From assembly GCA_900473915.1 (NCBI GenBank), contig UCNG01000007.1:58252-122251 (forward strand): 64,000 nucleotides of DNA. The letters are read 5' to 3'. This stretch comes from Hyphomicrobiales bacterium (GTDB taxonomy: Bacteria > Pseudomonadota > Alphaproteobacteria > Rhizobiales > Rhizobiaceae). The notes below the pieces were generated by a model that was given only the letters and a program-made list of their open reading frames with translations, was not told the DNA's origin and did not search any database. Within the stretch, counting starts at the first letter, position 1. Every line of letters begins with the position of its first letter. This document shows positions 41,146 to 50,001 of the stretch, one piece after another. The translations under genes and the position numbers were made by a program.

Positions 41146-41763
41146 TCAGCGTGTCGCAATGGCGACTGCCGCTCCTGCCATCATGCCGGCACTGGTTCTG
41201 TTGGCAATCCGCATCATGCGCGGACTGCGAAGAAACCGCCGCGCCTGCGCTGCAAGTACTACCCACGCCGTATCGACCGCGGCGAGAACGGCAAACATGA
41301 CCAGCAGCAATTCGCCCCAACCCACAAGAGAAACATGGGTGATGTCGACCACCGTCGGCAGAATGGCGAGGTAGAACACCATGATCTTGGGATTACCGAG
41401 CGTAATCGCCAGCGCGCTAAGGAAGAGCTTCCCGGCTTCCCCTTGACGAGGAATAGCGTTTTCATCGGAAACTTCATCAACTGGTGCGATCCACATCTTC
41501 CACGAAAGATAGATCAGGTAGGCAACGCCCACATATTTGAGAATGAGAAATGCTGTATGAAATGTATTGGCCAGCGCGGCCAGTCCCCAGACCGCCAATG
41601 AAAGCCAGATCGCATCACCGAGCCACAGGCCGAACATGAATGGAAAGACGCCCTTGTGGCCGCGGCTGATGACACGCGCCACCAGCGCGCCGACATTCGG
41701 CCCCGGCGTACCCGCCGCCACAACCAGAATACCGGCGAATGCCAACAACGACACCAAGTCCAT
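41146..41763 (-). CDS. LysE family translocator
   Basis: 205 residues with six predicted membrane segments. The N-terminus has the family signature TPGPNVGALVARVISRGHK near residue 19-37. LysE/RhtB-type proteins export amino acids or related small molecules. GGGAGA sits five bases before the ATG. It lies between hisS and tag on the same strand with short gaps, but no shared role is evident. The cargo is not predictable. Confidence 0.9.
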   Translation of the reverse strand: MDLVSLLAFAGILVVAAGTPGPNVGALVARVISRGHKGVFPFMFGLWLGDAIWLSLAVWGLAALANTFHTAFLILKYVGVAYLIYLSWKMWIAPVDEVSDENAIPRQGEAGKLFLSALAITLGNPKIMVFYLAILPTVVDITHVSLVGWGELLLVMFAVLAAVDTAWVVLAAQARRFLRSPRMMRIANRTSAGMMAGAAVAIATR

Positions 41764-41814
41764 GATTATCTCCCATACTCAAAGTTGGGATGTTTCTGGC
41801 AGAAATGATGCAGC

Positions 41815-42477
41815 TTAGCAATCGCTGCTCGGGCCCGGCCTTTTGAAACTCTCTCGCAACTTTTCGATATGCGCCCGACAATGGCAGCCTTCAATGTGGT
41901 CGTTCACCAGCCCCATCGCCTGCATGAACGCGTAAACCGTCGTCGGCCCCACAAATGACCAGCCGCGCTTCTTCAGGTCTTTGGAAATGCGGATGGACGT
42001 TTCAGTCTTTGGATTGGCAATCAGAGTTGGATAGTCCACCACCGCAGGGCGATCTTTTGAGCCCGGCTCGAAAGACCAGAAATAGGCTGCCAATGAACCT
42101 TTCTCCGCAACGAGTTCAATCGCTCGTTTGGCGTTATTGATCGTGGATTCGATTTTCCCGCGATGGCGCACAATACCCTTGTCAGCCAGCAGGCGCTCCA
42201 CATCCGCCTGACCGCATTGGGCAACACGATGGAAATCGAAGCCATCGAAAGCGGCCCGAAAATTCTCCCGCTTTCGCAAAATCGTGAGCCACGACAACCC
42301 CGACTGGAAACCCTCAAGGCAGATCTTTTCGAAAAGCCGCAAATCGTCGGAAACAGGAACACCCCACTCATTATCATGATAGGCAAGATAATCGGGTAAT
42401 TCACCTGGCCAGAAACAACGCATCATTCCATCGGCACCGACGATCAGACCGGTTCTTGCCTCCGCAACATCGTTCAT
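41815..42477 (-). CDS. tag: DNA-3-methyladenine glycosylase I
   Basis: 220 residues from MNDVAEARTG; AGAGG precedes this ATG, and the frame opens five codons earlier. It removes 3-methyladenine from DNA to start base-excision repair. CFWPGELPDYLAYHDNEWGVP is shortened from the usual CxW start; the catalytic region (LFEKICLEGFQSGLSW) and the zinc ligands near the C-terminus (GCHCRAH) are present. The LysE-type gene follows after 51 bases. Confidence 0.94.
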   Translation of the reverse strand: MNDVAEARTGLIVGADGMMRCFWPGELPDYLAYHDNEWGVPVSDDLRLFEKICLEGFQSGLSWLTILRKRENFRAAFDGFDFHRVAQCGQADVERLLADKGIVRHRGKIESTINNAKRAIELVAEKGSLAAYFWSFEPGSKDRPAVVDYPTLIANPKTETSIRISKDLKKRGWSFVGPTTVYAFMQAMGLVNDHIEGCHCRAHIEKLRESFKRPGPSSDC

Positions 42478-42635
42478 TGTTCCGCCTCTCATGCTTCATC
42501 CATAATTAATTATGTCGCGCAACCTGACACTAACCACAACTTTAATTGGAAGGAGCATGAGGCAAAACACGCGGCGAAATTTACCTTTATGATTCCATTC
42601 CGGCACACAATCCCCCCATGAGCATGAGGGCCGCT

Positions 42636-42658
42636 CTCCTGACAGGTGATGTCAGGAG
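42636..42658. repeat. perfect 9-bp inverted repeat upstream of the L,D-transpeptidase gene
   Basis: CTCCTGACA (42636-42644) and TGTCAGGAG (42650-42658) with a GGTGA loop. No T run follows. It is 57 bases before the transpeptidase start and may be an operator or leader hairpin. Confidence 0.5.
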
Positions 42659-42715
42659 CTGCAAGGGGCAACTGCGCCAACAAGGTTTTCCGGCGCAAAG
42701 AGACGGATCTGGATT

Positions 42716-43483
42716 ATGAAACCACGTCATCTTCTTTTAATCGGATCGCTTGCGGCGATTGCTGTTTCCATCGTCAGCACAGGCATGGCGTTTGCCAATG
42801 ATCGCTACGCAACACCACCACCTGTGCGTGTCAGCCCTGATCTTTCCGCGCCATGGGTCGCTCAGTTGCAGGGGCAGCCCGCCAGAATACGGGTCGTACA
42901 GCAGTCTCAGCAGCCAGCGCCGCACGTGACTGCCAGGCAGAAACAGAAAGCCAAATCGAACTACCGCCAGGTTTCCTACCAGCGTCCGGCAGCAAACCCT
43001 TCCAATACTGTGCGAAAACACCAGATCGACTCGGCTTACCTGCCGCAGACGGTCTCCTATTCCGGCACTGAAAAGCCGGGAACCATTGTCATCGATACAA
43101 GCAAACGCTTCCTTTATCTTGTTCAATCCGGCGGCAAGGCAATGCGTTATGGGGTCGGCGTCGGCAAGCAGGGTTTCAGCTGGAAAGGTTCGCAGCGCAT
43201 CAGCCGCAAGGCCGAATGGCCCACCTGGACGCCTCCGAAGGAAATGATCGCGCGTGAACGCAAAAAGGGACGTATCCTGCCTGCGCGCATGGAAGGCGGC
43301 ATCAATAACCCGCTTGGTGCACGGGCGCTCTATCTGGGTGCAACGCTCTATCGCATTCATGGAACCAACCAGCCATGGACCATCGGCAAAGCCATGTCTT
43401 CCGGCTGCATTCGCATGCGCAATGAGGACGTCACCGATCTTTATGAACGTGTTCCGATTGGTGCAAAGGTTGTTGTCCGTTAG
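42716..43483 (+). CDS. L,D-transpeptidase (YkuD domain)
   Basis: 255 residues. Signal sequence of about 28 residues ending at AFA, so periplasmic. A Gln/Lys-rich linker (about 55-95) leads to the YkuD domain from about 120. The catalytic pair is His215 in RIHGTNQPW and Cys231 in SSGCIRM. Family role: 3-3 cross-linking of peptidoglycan, or attachment of outer-membrane proteins to it, the latter being known in Brucella and relatives. Closed by a terminator. A second enzyme of the family, at 59266-60015, is anchored differently. Confidence 0.92.
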   Translation: MKPRHLLLIGSLAAIAVSIVSTGMAFANDRYATPPPVRVSPDLSAPWVAQLQGQPARIRVVQQSQQPAPHVTARQKQKAKSNYRQVSYQRPAANPSNTVRKHQIDSAYLPQTVSYSGTEKPGTIVIDTSKRFLYLVQSGGKAMRYGVGVGKQGFSWKGSQRISRKAEWPTWTPPKEMIARERKKGRILPARMEGGINNPLGARALYLGATLYRIHGTNQPWTIGKAMSSGCIRMRNEDVTDLYERVPIGAKVVVR

Positions 43484-43509
43484 AACAATCGCCTTTTTCA
43501 AGCTGCTTG

Positions 43510-43544
43510 CGACCGCCCTCTTGCCGGGGCGGTCGTATTGTTTT
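43510..43544 (+). terminator. terminator of the L,D-transpeptidase gene
   Basis: CGACCGCCC (43510-43518) and GGGCGGTCG (43527-43535) form a perfect 9-bp stem followed by TATTGTTTT. Confidence 0.8.
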
Positions 43545-43788
43545 CACAAATCTGAAAACATCAAAAATTCTGCACAGAAAGAATGATTGCAGACCTGCAA
43601 ACATGATTGAAAGGGCTTTTCCTTTTCTGCCGAACACCCATATGCTGACGATGGCAAAGTCCAATGAAAGATGAAATGGACCGCTGGAAGGCAGTCCGTG
43701 CCGGAGAAGAACCGGCATGTGGGTCAATAGCATTTTGAGCATCTCGGGATCTGCCCGCGCTGAATGCTTCGGAGGGAAAGGATAAATC
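43545..43788. other. intergenic region before the aldo/keto reductase gene
   Basis: With the terminator this makes a gap of ~305 bases. No gene is supported. It holds TTGCAG-AC-CTGCAA (43587-43600), a 14-bp palindrome of the kind used by LacI-type repressors, about 190 bases before the reductase start. No such regulator is in view. Confidence 0.4.
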
Positions 43789-44619
43789 ATGACCGTACCG
43801 ATGGTTAAACTGAACGACGGCAATCATATTCCGCAGCTCGGTTACGGTGTCTGGCAAGTGGGTAACGACGAAGCGGTCGCCGCTGTCAGCGAAGCGTTGC
43901 AAGCAGGATATCGCCATATCGATACTGCCGCCATTTATGGCAATGAAGAAGGCGTCGGCAGGGCGATCAAGAACTCCGGCATTGAACGCAATGACATTTT
44001 TCTTACCACTAAATTGTGGAACAGCGATCAGGGCTATGAATCGACGCTGAAAGCATTCGATGCCAGCCTGAAAAAGCTTGGAACGGATTATGTGGATCTT
44101 TATCTCATCCACTGGCCCATGCCATCGAAAGATCTGTTTATGGAAACCTGGCGTGCCTTTCTCAAGCTGAAAGAAGAAGGCCGCGCCAAGTCCATTGGCG
44201 TATCGAATTTCCGCACAGCCGACCTTGAACGCATCATCAAGGAAAGCGGCGTCACGCCGGTTCTCAACCAGATCGAACTCCACCCACAATTCCAGCAGGA
44301 TGAGTTGCGTTTGTTCCACGGCAAGCACAGCATCGCGACCGAAGCCTGGAGCCCGCTTGGCCAGGGTAAAATTCTCGAGGACGCCACGCTGAAAGCCATC
44401 GCCGAAAAGCATGGCAAATCGGTTGCACAGATCATCCTGCGCTGGCATATCGAGACGGGCAATATTGTTATCCCGAAGTCCGTTACTCCCGCCCGCATCA
44501 GGGAAAACTTCGGTATTTTCGATTTCCGCCTCAATGGAACCGATCATGATGCGATCACAAAACTGGACAAGGCCGATGGACGGATAGGTCCGAACCCGAG
44601 TACATTCTCGGCAGGCTGA
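43789..44619 (+). CDS. aldo/keto reductase
   Basis: 276 residues. NADPH-dependent carbonyl reductase with a TIM-barrel fold. The AKR tetrad is visible: Asp in HIDTAAIYGNEEGVG (also the Tyr), Lys in FLTTKLWNSD, and His in YLIHWPMP. IPKSVTPARIRENFGIFDF is the coenzyme-binding end. Closest in style to 2,5-diketo-D-gluconate reductases (AKR5). AGGGAAAGG precedes the ATG. Single gene with a shared terminator behind it. Confidence 0.93.
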   Translation: MTVPMVKLNDGNHIPQLGYGVWQVGNDEAVAAVSEALQAGYRHIDTAAIYGNEEGVGRAIKNSGIERNDIFLTTKLWNSDQGYESTLKAFDASLKKLGTDYVDLYLIHWPMPSKDLFMETWRAFLKLKEEGRAKSIGVSNFRTADLERIIKESGVTPVLNQIELHPQFQQDELRLFHGKHSIATEAWSPLGQGKILEDATLKAIAEKHGKSVAQIILRWHIETGNIVIPKSVTPARIRENFGIFDFRLNGTDHDAITKLDKADGRIGPNPSTFSAG

Positions 44620-44632
44620 GCAGGCATCGAAG

Positions 44633-44662
44633 AAAAAACCGGGCCGCCGCCCGGTTTTTTTT
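44633..44662. terminator. bidirectional terminator between aldo/keto reductase and glcF
   Basis: AAAAAACCGGGC (44633-44644) and GCCCGGTTTTTT (44649-44660) pair perfectly over 12 bases around a CGCC loop. The right arm runs into the glcF stop codon. Confidence 0.9.
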
Positions 44663-45969
44663 CAAGCGGCGATTTGTGACAATCCCTGCGGCTTCGGCCC
44701 GCCATAGGCCCAGTCGATCAGTTCTATCGTATGTACGATAGGCAGTTTGCTGCCCGTAGCGATCTGGGTCATACAGCCAATATTACCGGTTGCGATCAGA
44801 TCGGGACGCGTCGCCTCGATGTTTTTGACCTTGCGGTCACGCAGCTTGGCAGCAATCTCCGGCTGCATGATGTTGTAGGTACCAGCCGATCCGCAGCACA
44901 GGTGCCCTTCCAGCGGCTCCTTCACCGTGAAACCCGCCTTCGAGAGCAGGTCCTTCGGCTGGCGCACGATTTTCTGCCCGTGCTGCATGGAGCAGGCGGA
45001 ATGATAGGCAACCGTAAGGGCCTGCGGCGCATCCGGTTCCGGCAGTTCGATGCCTGCGAGATACTCGGTAATGTCCTTGGCCAGAGCCGACACACACGCC
45101 GCCTTGTCCTTATAGGCAGGATCGAGGCGCAGCATGTAGCCATAGTCCTTGATGGTCGTGCCACAGCCCGAAGCTGTGACGATGATCGCATCGAGGCCGC
45201 CCGCTTCGATCTCGCGCATCCACACATCGACATTGTGCCTTGCCTGTTCCAGCGCCTGCTCCTCGCGGCCCATATGGTGGACCAGCGAACCGCAGCAGCC
45301 CTCCCCCTTCGGCGTCACCACTTCGATGCCGAAGCGGTTCAAGAGCCGCAGGGTCGCGGCATTGATGCCGGGATTGAGGACAGCTTGAGCACAGCCATTG
45401 AGGATCGCCACACGACCACGCTTTTCGCCTTTGGCGGGACTGACCGTTTTGATCTCGGTTGCCACAGGCAGGCTTTGCGGTGCAAGGTCGAGCATGGCCG
45501 CCATCGGCCGCAATGCCGGACTTTTGCGCAATAGCGGCGCGAAGGGCTTGCCTAGTTTCGCAAGCTTCAGGGCGGCGCGGAAGCGGCCCGGATAGGGCAA
45601 AACCTGCGCCAGAACCGCACGCAGGAAGCGGTTCATGAAGGGGCGTTTGTACGTTTTCTCGATATGCGCGCGCGCATGATCGACCAGATGCATATAATTG
45701 ACACCCGATGGGCAGGTCGTCATGCAGGAGAGACAAGACAGGCAGCGATCCACATGGCGCACGATTTCCTCATCCGCCGGACGCCCGTTTTCGAGCATGT
45801 CCTTGATGAGATAGATGCGTCCGCGCGGACTATCCAGTTCATTGCCGAGCGTCACATAGGTGGGGCAGGTGGCGGTGCAGAAGCCGCAATGCACGCATTT
45901 GCGCAGGATTTTCTCGGCTTCATTGACGCCGGGATCGCGTAGCTGGTCGGGGCTGAAATGAGTCTGCAT
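44662..45969 (-). CDS. glcF: glycolate oxidase iron-sulfur subunit
   Basis: 435 residues. Electron-transfer subunit of the GlcDEF complex at the inner membrane. Two 4Fe-4S motifs: CVHCGFCTATCPTY near residue 26-39 and CLSCLSCMTTCPSG near 78-91. Two CCG domains follow, with GCCGSLVHHMG and CCGSAGTYNI. Last gene of glcD-glcE-glcF, four bases after glcE. Its stop codon touches the terminator shared with the aldo/keto reductase gene. Confidence 0.95.
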   Translation of the reverse strand: MQTHFSPDQLRDPGVNEAEKILRKCVHCGFCTATCPTYVTLGNELDSPRGRIYLIKDMLENGRPADEEIVRHVDRCLSCLSCMTTCPSGVNYMHLVDHARAHIEKTYKRPFMNRFLRAVLAQVLPYPGRFRAALKLAKLGKPFAPLLRKSPALRPMAAMLDLAPQSLPVATEIKTVSPAKGEKRGRVAILNGCAQAVLNPGINAATLRLLNRFGIEVVTPKGEGCCGSLVHHMGREEQALEQARHNVDVWMREIEAGGLDAIIVTASGCGTTIKDYGYMLRLDPAYKDKAACVSALAKDITEYLAGIELPEPDAPQALTVAYHSACSMQHGQKIVRQPKDLLSKAGFTVKEPLEGHLCCGSAGTYNIMQPEIAAKLRDRKVKNIEATRPDLIATGNIGCMTQIATGSKLPIVHTIELIDWAYGGPKPQGLSQIAA

Positions 45970-45973
45970 GGTT

Positions 45974-47200
45974 TCAAGCTCCGGCCTGACGGGGATGCAT
46001 ACGCCCCGGATTGAGGATGTTTTCTGGATCGAATTGTTGTTTCAACCGCCGGGAAAGTGCTGCAAGTGCTGACGGTTGCGGCTCAAACACCTCTACATTT
46101 GCTCGAATATGTTCCGGCGCGCGCACAAGCGTTGCATGACCGCCGCCATGTCTGGCGATAAGCTTGCGCAGAGTTTGTGCTTCAGGTTCGGCTTCCATCC
46201 GCATCCAGATCAGGCCGCCCTGCCAGTCGTAGTAGGCATCGACACCGGCATACCGACGGAACTCGTCCACCATTTGCCAGCCCTGCATGGGCGTCATTGA
46301 AACGCGCCAGACAGCTCGGTTATCCCCTGCGTTGGCATAAGGCAGCACGTCGCGCACCTCACGCCAGAGCTGCTGTGACTGCGTTTCATCAAGCACATCA
46401 ACCGGGCCGCCAAGCAATGCCTGCAATTGCTTGCTGCGATGCTCAACCGAAGGTGCAAAGCCCTCAAGCCGTAACACGGTTGCCGCTTCCCAGCCGAGTT
46501 TTCCATCCAGAAAACGATTGGCGACCGTCGGCGGCAGATGCGCCGCGGAAGCGACTTCCTCTCGCGAACCCATGGCCATAGCCATGACGCGCGCCGCCTG
46601 TTCGTCAGTCAGTCCGCGCACGGCAAGCGTCGCCGCAGTTTCTGGCTTCGGCAGGACCTTGAACGTCACCTCGGTGGCAACGCCCAACGTGCCCCACGAA
46701 TTGGCCATGCCTTTGGAAAGGTCGTAGCCTGTCACGTTCTTGACCACCCGTCCGCCGGACTTGAACACTTCGCCGCGCCCGGACACGACCCGCACGCCGA
46801 GAACATGGTCGCGGGCAGCACCGGCCTTGAGACGGCGCGGACCGGACAGGTTGGCGGCCAGTGTGCCGCCAATGGTGCCGCGACCGCCCTCACCAGACAA
46901 CAACGGCCCGTAATCCATCGGTTCGAAATGGAAGCACTGATTGTTGTCGGCCAAAAGCTTTTCGATCTCGGCCATGGGCGTACCGGCCTTTGCGGAAAGC
47001 ACCAGCTCGTCCGGCTCATACAGGGTCACGCCCGACAGAGCCGATACGTCCAGCACACGACCGGCATCAACGCGGTGGCCGATACCGCGCTTGGAGCCGT
47101 GGCCAATGATTTCCAGCGGCATGGAGCCTGCCAGCGCTTCTTGCACCGCCTCCAGAACGCCCGCCTCATCCTGAGGCTTCAAGATATTTGCATCACTCAT
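45974..47200 (-). CDS. glcE: glycolate oxidase FAD-binding subunit
   Basis: 408 residues from MSDANILKPQ; a GTG four codons earlier (47212) is possible and neither has a clear site. FAD-linked oxidase fold as in GlcD but shorter: ALAGSMPLEIIGHGSKRGIG at the start and the FAD-contact stretch GEGGRGTIGGTLAANLSGPRR shown here in part (GGTLAANLSGP). It is required with GlcD and GlcF for glycolate oxidation. It follows glcD after 15 bases. Confidence 0.94.
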   Translation of the reverse strand: MSDANILKPQDEAGVLEAVQEALAGSMPLEIIGHGSKRGIGHRVDAGRVLDVSALSGVTLYEPDELVLSAKAGTPMAEIEKLLADNNQCFHFEPMDYGPLLSGEGGRGTIGGTLAANLSGPRRLKAGAARDHVLGVRVVSGRGEVFKSGGRVVKNVTGYDLSKGMANSWGTLGVATEVTFKVLPKPETAATLAVRGLTDEQAARVMAMAMGSREEVASAAHLPPTVANRFLDGKLGWEAATVLRLEGFAPSVEHRSKQLQALLGGPVDVLDETQSQQLWREVRDVLPYANAGDNRAVWRVSMTPMQGWQMVDEFRRYAGVDAYYDWQGGLIWMRMEAEPEAQTLRKLIARHGGGHATLVRAPEHIRANVEVFEPQPSALAALSRRLKQQFDPENILNPGRMHPRQAGA

Positions 47201-47215
47201 GATCGGAACCACAGG

Positions 47216-48712
47216 TCAGAATCGGGGAATATCCGGGAAGGCCAGTTCGCCGCGATGCACATGCATGCGGCCAAGCTCGGCGCAGCGGCGCAATTGCGGA
47301 AAGACCTTGCCGGGATTGAGCAGATGCTTGGCATCGAAAGCGCATTTGACGCGCATCTGCTGATCGAGATCGATCTCGTTGAACATTTCCGGCATCAGGT
47401 CGCGCTTTTCTATACCCACGCCATGCTCGCCGGTGAGAACACCGCCCACTTTCACGCAAAGCCGCAAAATGTCGGCACCAAAATCTTCCGCCGCTTCCAA
47501 TTCGCCAGGAATATTCGCATCATAGAGGATCAACGGGTGCAGATTGCCGTCGCCCGCATGGAACACATTGGCCACCCGCAATCCGTATTTTTCCGACAGA
47601 TCGCGCATGCCGGAGAGAACACGCGGCAACTCCTTGCGCGGAATGGTCCCGTCCATGCACAGATAGTCGGGCGAGATGCGCCCTACTGCCGGGAAAGCCG
47701 CCTTGCGCCCAGCCCAGAAAGCCAGACGCTGATCCTCGGACTGCGACAGGATGCAGGTCGTTGAGCCGTTTTCAAGCGCCAGCGCCTCGACCCGGCCAAT
47801 CAGATAATCCACCTCCACCGGCGGACCGTCCAGCTCGACAATCAAAAGTGCCTCGACATCGAGCGGATACCCCACGCGCACGAAGTCTTCCGCGGCTTTG
47901 ATGGCTGGCCTGTCCATCATTTCCATGCCGCCGGGAATGATGCCTACGCCGATAATGTCGGCGACGCACTGACCGGCCTGTTCGCTGGAGGGGAAGCCAA
48001 TCATGACGGCGCGCGCCGTTTCCGGCTTCTGCAGGATGCGCACGGTGATCTCCGTCACCACGCCGAGCAGACCTTCCGAACCGGTCATCAGACCAAGAAG
48101 ATCGTAGCCCTCGCTGTCGAGATGCTTGCCGCCAAGACGGATCACCTCGCCGGTGATCAGCACCATTTCAATGCCCAGAACATTATTGGCGGTGAGGCCG
48201 TATTTCAGGCAGTGCACGCCGCCGGCATTTTCCGCGACATTGCCGCCGATCGAACAGGCGATCTGCGACGACGGATCGGGCGCATAATAAAAGCCCTCAT
48301 GTTCCACGGCCTTGGTGATGCCGAGATTGGTCACGCCTGGCTGCACCACCGCGACACGGTTGGGATAATCGATTTCCAGAATACGGTTGAAGCGCGACAG
48401 GCCAAGCAGAACCGCATCCTGCAACGGCATCGAGCCGCCCGATAGCGAAGTGCCCGCCCCTCTTGGAACGACACGAACATTATTATCGTAACAATAGCGC
48501 AAAACCTGCGAAACTTGGTCAACCGTTTCAGGCAGCACGACCACCAGCGGCAGCGAGCGGTGCGCCGTCAGCCCATCGCTTTCGAACACGCGCATCGCAT
48601 TGACAGCATCAACGACGCCCTCGCCCGGAACGATGCCGCGCAGGTCAGCGACGATCTGCTCGCGCCGTTGCATGACGGACGCGTCCGGCTCCGGCATGAT
48701 GAGTCCGCTCAT
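47216..48712 (-). CDS. glcD: glycolate oxidase subunit GlcD
   Basis: 498 residues from MSGLIMPEPD, with GGAGGAG directly upstream; the frame is open to 48958 but that part crosses the operators. FAD-dependent catalytic subunit that oxidises glycolate to glyoxylate and passes electrons to GlcF. FAD-binding stretches: VPRGAGTSLSGGSMP and CSIGGNVAENAGGVHCLKYG; the C-terminal VFHAGDGNLHPLI and GEHGVGIEKR motifs are typical. First gene of the operon. Two inverted repeats upstream suggest repression by a GntR-type regulator. Confidence 0.96.
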   Translation of the reverse strand: MSGLIMPEPDASVMQRREQIVADLRGIVPGEGVVDAVNAMRVFESDGLTAHRSLPLVVVLPETVDQVSQVLRYCYDNNVRVVPRGAGTSLSGGSMPLQDAVLLGLSRFNRILEIDYPNRVAVVQPGVTNLGITKAVEHEGFYYAPDPSSQIACSIGGNVAENAGGVHCLKYGLTANNVLGIEMVLITGEVIRLGGKHLDSEGYDLLGLMTGSEGLLGVVTEITVRILQKPETARAVMIGFPSSEQAGQCVADIIGVGIIPGGMEMMDRPAIKAAEDFVRVGYPLDVEALLIVELDGPPVEVDYLIGRVEALALENGSTTCILSQSEDQRLAFWAGRKAAFPAVGRISPDYLCMDGTIPRKELPRVLSGMRDLSEKYGLRVANVFHAGDGNLHPLILYDANIPGELEAAEDFGADILRLCVKVGGVLTGEHGVGIEKRDLMPEMFNEIDLDQQMRVKCAFDAKHLLNPGKVFPQLRRCAELGRMHVHRGELAFPDIPRF

Positions 48713-48722
48713 ATTCTCCTCC

Positions 48723-48736
48723 ACCACTTGTGTGGT
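48723..48736. promoter_or_regulatory. candidate operator next to the glcD start
   Basis: ACCAC-TTGT-GTGGT is a perfect 5-bp inverted repeat whose nearer end is 11 bases before the glcD ATG. Its GTGGT/ACCAC halves are the same as in the longer repeat at 48764-48788, in the opposite orientation. Confidence 0.5.
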
Positions 48737-48763
48737 CAAAGTGCACTGCGCATCGTTTTCGTC

Positions 48764-48788
48764 AAGTGGTAAATCATTTTTACCACTT
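48764..48788. promoter_or_regulatory. candidate GntR/FCD-type operator upstream of glcD
   Basis: AAGTGGTAAA (48764-48773) and TTTACCACTT (48779-48788) are perfect complements with a 5-base spacer. The TGGT...ACCA form fits operators of FCD-type GntR repressors such as GlcC, LldR and PdhR. It lies in the divergent region between glcD and the LysR gene. Confidence 0.65.
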
Positions 48789-48909
48789 TGGTCCGCCACT
48801 GAACAGTTTCCGCGCTGCGGCATAATTGCTTGCCTAGTTTCCCAGCGCTCGGCTAGATGCTCTAAACCCAGCGCTTTCGCAAAGCATCCAGGGAGTGGGA
48901 TAACCGAGT

Positions 48910-49839
48910 ATGATGAGCAGTCTGGCAGATATGGAAATTTTTGCTCGTGTTGTGGCAACGGGCAGCATGTCGGCGGCTGCGCGGGATCTCGGTCTTTCGC
49001 CCGCAGTGGTTTCCAAACGACTCGGACGCCTGGAAGAACGGCTCGGAACCCGACTTCTCCAACGCACGACTCGCCAAATTGCGCTTACCGAGGCCGGTCA
49101 GGGCTATCATGAGCGGGTTCTCGCCATTCTCTCCAACATCGAGGAAGCGGAAGCATTTGTCGCCCGTCGTTCCGCCGACGCACGCGGTACGCTCAAGATC
49201 TCCGCCCCCACCACCTTTGGACGCATGCATATCGCGCCTTATCTCGTGCCGTTCATGCGTGCCAATGCCGATCTCACCGTGAATATGCAGCTCACCGACG
49301 ATATGGTGGATATTGTGGGCGATGGATACGATCTTGCCATCCGCATCGCAGGACTTTCCGATTCCACCCTTGTCGCACGCCGCCTCGCCCCTGTCCGTCG
49401 CATCCTCGTTGCCTCTCCGGGTTATGTAGCAGAGCGCGGCACGCCGGAGACAATTGAGGATTTGCAACACCATATCTGTCTGGCGCCGCACAACAATGAT
49501 CCATGGCGGCTGGAAGGGCCTAAAGGCCCCATTGTCATACGTCCGGTGGGTCCGCTGCAAACCAATTCCAGCGAAATGGTTCGCGAGGCAGTTCTGGCAG
49601 GCCTCGGCATCGCGCAACGCTCAACCTGGGATATCGGTCCCGAACTGGCAGCAGGCAAACTGGTTCAGGTACTGCCCGAATATGCGGCTTCCCGTAACGT
49701 CGCAATTCACGCCGTCTATCCATCGAAACAGTTTCTTCCGGCAAAGGTGAGGCTGTTCATCGACTATCTGGCCGATCTGTATGGACCGGTTCCCTACTGG
49801 GAAAGCGGCGCATCCCCAGATGAAATGCCTAAAAAATAG
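48910..49839 (+). CDS. LysR family transcriptional regulator
   Basis: 309 residues. N-terminal winged helix-turn-helix (about 5-65, ATGSMSAAARDLGLSPAVVSKRL) and a LysR substrate-binding domain (from about 92). It belongs to the large CrgA/DmlR-like group. LysR genes often control their divergent neighbour; here that is glcD, 198 bases away between starts. But the repeats there look more like GntR sites, so autoregulation or an unlinked target are equally open. Start ATG ATG; the first is used. Confidence 0.9.
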   Translation: MMSSLADMEIFARVVATGSMSAAARDLGLSPAVVSKRLGRLEERLGTRLLQRTTRQIALTEAGQGYHERVLAILSNIEEAEAFVARRSADARGTLKISAPTTFGRMHIAPYLVPFMRANADLTVNMQLTDDMVDIVGDGYDLAIRIAGLSDSTLVARRLAPVRRILVASPGYVAERGTPETIEDLQHHICLAPHNNDPWRLEGPKGPIVIRPVGPLQTNSSEMVREAVLAGLGIAQRSTWDIGPELAAGKLVQVLPEYAASRNVAIHAVYPSKQFLPAKVRLFIDYLADLYGPVPYWESGASPDEMPKK

Positions 49840-50001
49840 ACTAATTTTCATTCGTCGATTAATAAGTCGCGCATGTTCTATTAGCGAAGCAGCATATAGA
49901 GCTGGCTAAGCCTTTGATTTCAAAACGCTTGGCTCCTCCACTATCCGTGATTCAAGCGAATCGGATGATTTCCTCCCTATTGTCCTGATTTCCGGGAAAA
50001 A

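Noticed and set aside
43561-44547. 328-codon open frame antisense to the aldo/keto reductase
   Set aside because: The sense gene has all catalytic motifs; the antisense product has none.
46538-47764. 408-codon open frame antisense to glcE and glcD
   Set aside because: It spans two well-identified genes on the other strand and has no features of its own.
48713-48958. Longer GlcD start
   Set aside because: It would read through the operator repeats and into the LysR gene; GGAGGAG marks the ATG at 48712.
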